The position numbers and the translations under genes are program-made. From the NCBI RefSeq assembly GCF_006363895.1, contig NZ_CP040953.1: a stretch of DNA of 64,000 bases, one strand, 5' to 3'. Shown here piece by piece: positions 63,135 to 64,000 of the stretch. The stretch comes from Methylopumilus universalis (lineage in GTDB: Bacteria; Pseudomonadota; Gammaproteobacteria; Burkholderiales; Methylophilaceae). How positions within the stretch are numbered: the stretch's first letter is position 1; each line of letters starts with the position of its first letter. A model generated the notes under the pieces. That model was not told the origin of the DNA and did no database searches. It saw only the letters and a list, made by a program, of their open reading frames with translations.

Positions 63135-64000
63135 ATGCAAGACACCTATTTAACAACTGCGATGTACTATTTTGTGAGTCTTTCTCACTTTAAAACCTTA
63201 CGCGAACCGCTCCTCAATTTCTGTGTATCTCAGGGCATCAAAGGCACAATCCTTTTAGCGGATGAAGGGATCAACGGTACCGTCGCAGGGCCTGAAAAAT
63301 CTATACTCGAATTATTAAATTACTTAAAAACAGATCCACTCTTTGAAGGTCACTTCAAAAGCTTGACCCACAAAGAATCATGGTCAGATAAACACCCCTT
63401 CTACCGCATGAAAGTCAAACTCAAAAAAGAAATTGTCACCCTAGGAGTGCCTGGTGTATCTCCTACTAAAATGGTGGGCCAATACGTGAAGCCAAAAGAT
63501 TGGAATGCCATTATTTCAGATCCTGAAGTGGTATTGATTGATACACGCAATGATTACGAATATGCGATTGGATCTTTTAAAAATGCAATTAATCCTAAAA
63601 CGAATACCTTCCGGGAATTTCCAGAATACGTTAAAACGCATTTTGATCCTAAAAAGCATAAGAAGGTCGCGATGTTTTGTACCGGTGGCATTCGTTGTGA
63701 AAAAGCCTCTTCTTATATGATGAGTGAAGGTTTTGATGAGGTGTACCACTTAGAAGGTGGCATATTAAAATACCTAGAAGAAGTAAAGCCTGAGGCTAGT
63801 TTATGGCAGGGTGAATGCTTTGTGTTTGACCAACGTGTCGCAATTAAGCATGGATTAGAAGTGGGTGATTACGATCAATGTTATGCATGTCGCTATCCTT
63901 TGTCAGCGGACGATATGAAAAGCGATAAATACACGCCCGGCATTTCATGTCCTCATTGTTACGATCGACACACCCCTGAAAAATTAAAAGCGCTGACCGA
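63135..64000 (+). CDS. trhO: tRNA uridine(34) hydroxylase, rhodanese-type (partial, C-terminus beyond window)
   Basis: Makes 5-hydroxyuridine at tRNA position 34 (older name YceA). The frame is open from the ATG at 63135 to the window end, 288 codons. It has the N-terminal acylphosphatase-like domain (YYFVSLSHFKTL, GTILLADEGINGTVAG), the rhodanese domain with VLIDTRNDYEYAIGSF and the active cysteine in FCTGGIRCEKAS, and a C-terminal zinc-like cluster CYACRYP...CPHCYDRH. The remaining residues lie outside the window. Confidence 0.95.
   Translation, partial: MQDTYLTTAMYYFVSLSHFKTLREPLLNFCVSQGIKGTILLADEGINGTVAGPEKSILELLNYLKTDPLFEGHFKSLTHKESWSDKHPFYRMKVKLKKEIVTLGVPGVSPTKMVGQYVKPKDWNAIISDPEVVLIDTRNDYEYAIGSFKNAINPKTNTFREFPEYVKTHFDPKKHKKVAMFCTGGIRCEKASSYMMSEGFDEVYHLEGGILKYLEEVKPEASLWQGECFVFDQRVAIKHGLEVGDYDQCYACRYPLSADDMKSDKYTPGISCPHCYDRHTPEKLKALT

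Noticed and set aside
63516..63749. Open frame on the minus strand opposite trhO
   Set aside because: The plus strand clearly encodes the rhodanese domain of TrhO; the reverse frame has no recognisable features.

Overview
The window reads as a compact, AT-rich chromosome segment of a streamlined betaproteobacterial methylotroph, most likely Methylophilaceae of the freshwater LD28 / marine OM43 type. This placement is an inference. It rests on adjacent hexulose-6-phosphate synthase, 6-phospho-3-hexuloisomerase and transaldolase genes (ribulose monophosphate formaldehyde assimilation), on betaproteobacterial gene orders (tig-clpP-clpX-lon, ffs-dnaX-ybaB-recR, hfq-hflX-hflK-hflC-DUF2065-hisZ-purA, rluD-pgeF beside bamD), on very short intergenic gaps, and on the absence of mobile elements. 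No rRNA, CRISPR array, prophage or insertion sequence was seen.

Layout. 0-7.4 kb: rnhA (cut by the left edge), a YafS-like methyltransferase, gloB, mltD, a peptide ABC transporter (binding protein plus two permeases) and fabI. 7.4-15.5 kb, mostly minus strand: tRNA-Leu, trigger factor, ClpP, ClpX, Lon (with a heat-shock-like promoter), tRNA-Val, tRNA-Asp and PpiD, a block for folding and proteolysis. 15.6-21.2 kb: a three-gene RND efflux operon with an unusually short adaptor. 21.2-25.1 kb, minus: pabB and the RuMP genes hxlB, hxlA and tal; hxlA has its own strong promoter and terminator. 25.5-28.8 kb: PEP synthase and its regulatory kinase/phosphatase. 28.8-34.2 kb: an exported glutathione peroxidase, an unrecognised exported protein, class I fumarase, aconitase B and tRNA-Ser. 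34.3-36.3 kb: an aldehyde dehydrogenase and its DUF779 partner. 36.3-39.1 kb: SRP RNA, dnaX, ybaB, recR. 39.0-53.2 kb: a fifteen-gene minus-strand run from rluD to gph. 53.3-54.1 kb: bamD. 54.1-63.1 kb: a second minus-strand run from ndk to der, including the two ATPases that probably power the distant peptide permease. 63.1 kb to the end: trhO, cut by the right edge.

Taken together this is largely core metabolism and housekeeping. I did not find a convincing new multi-gene system. The observations most worth a second look are an A10 run in dnaX where slippage in either direction stops within two codons and would give a gamma-like product, the promoter/terminator arrangement that isolates hxlA, the RND operon with a reduced adaptor, the peptide transporter split over about 50 kb, a terminator hairpin directly against the start of the DUF779 gene, and the absence of the pilF/rodZ-type genes often found between rlmN and ispG.
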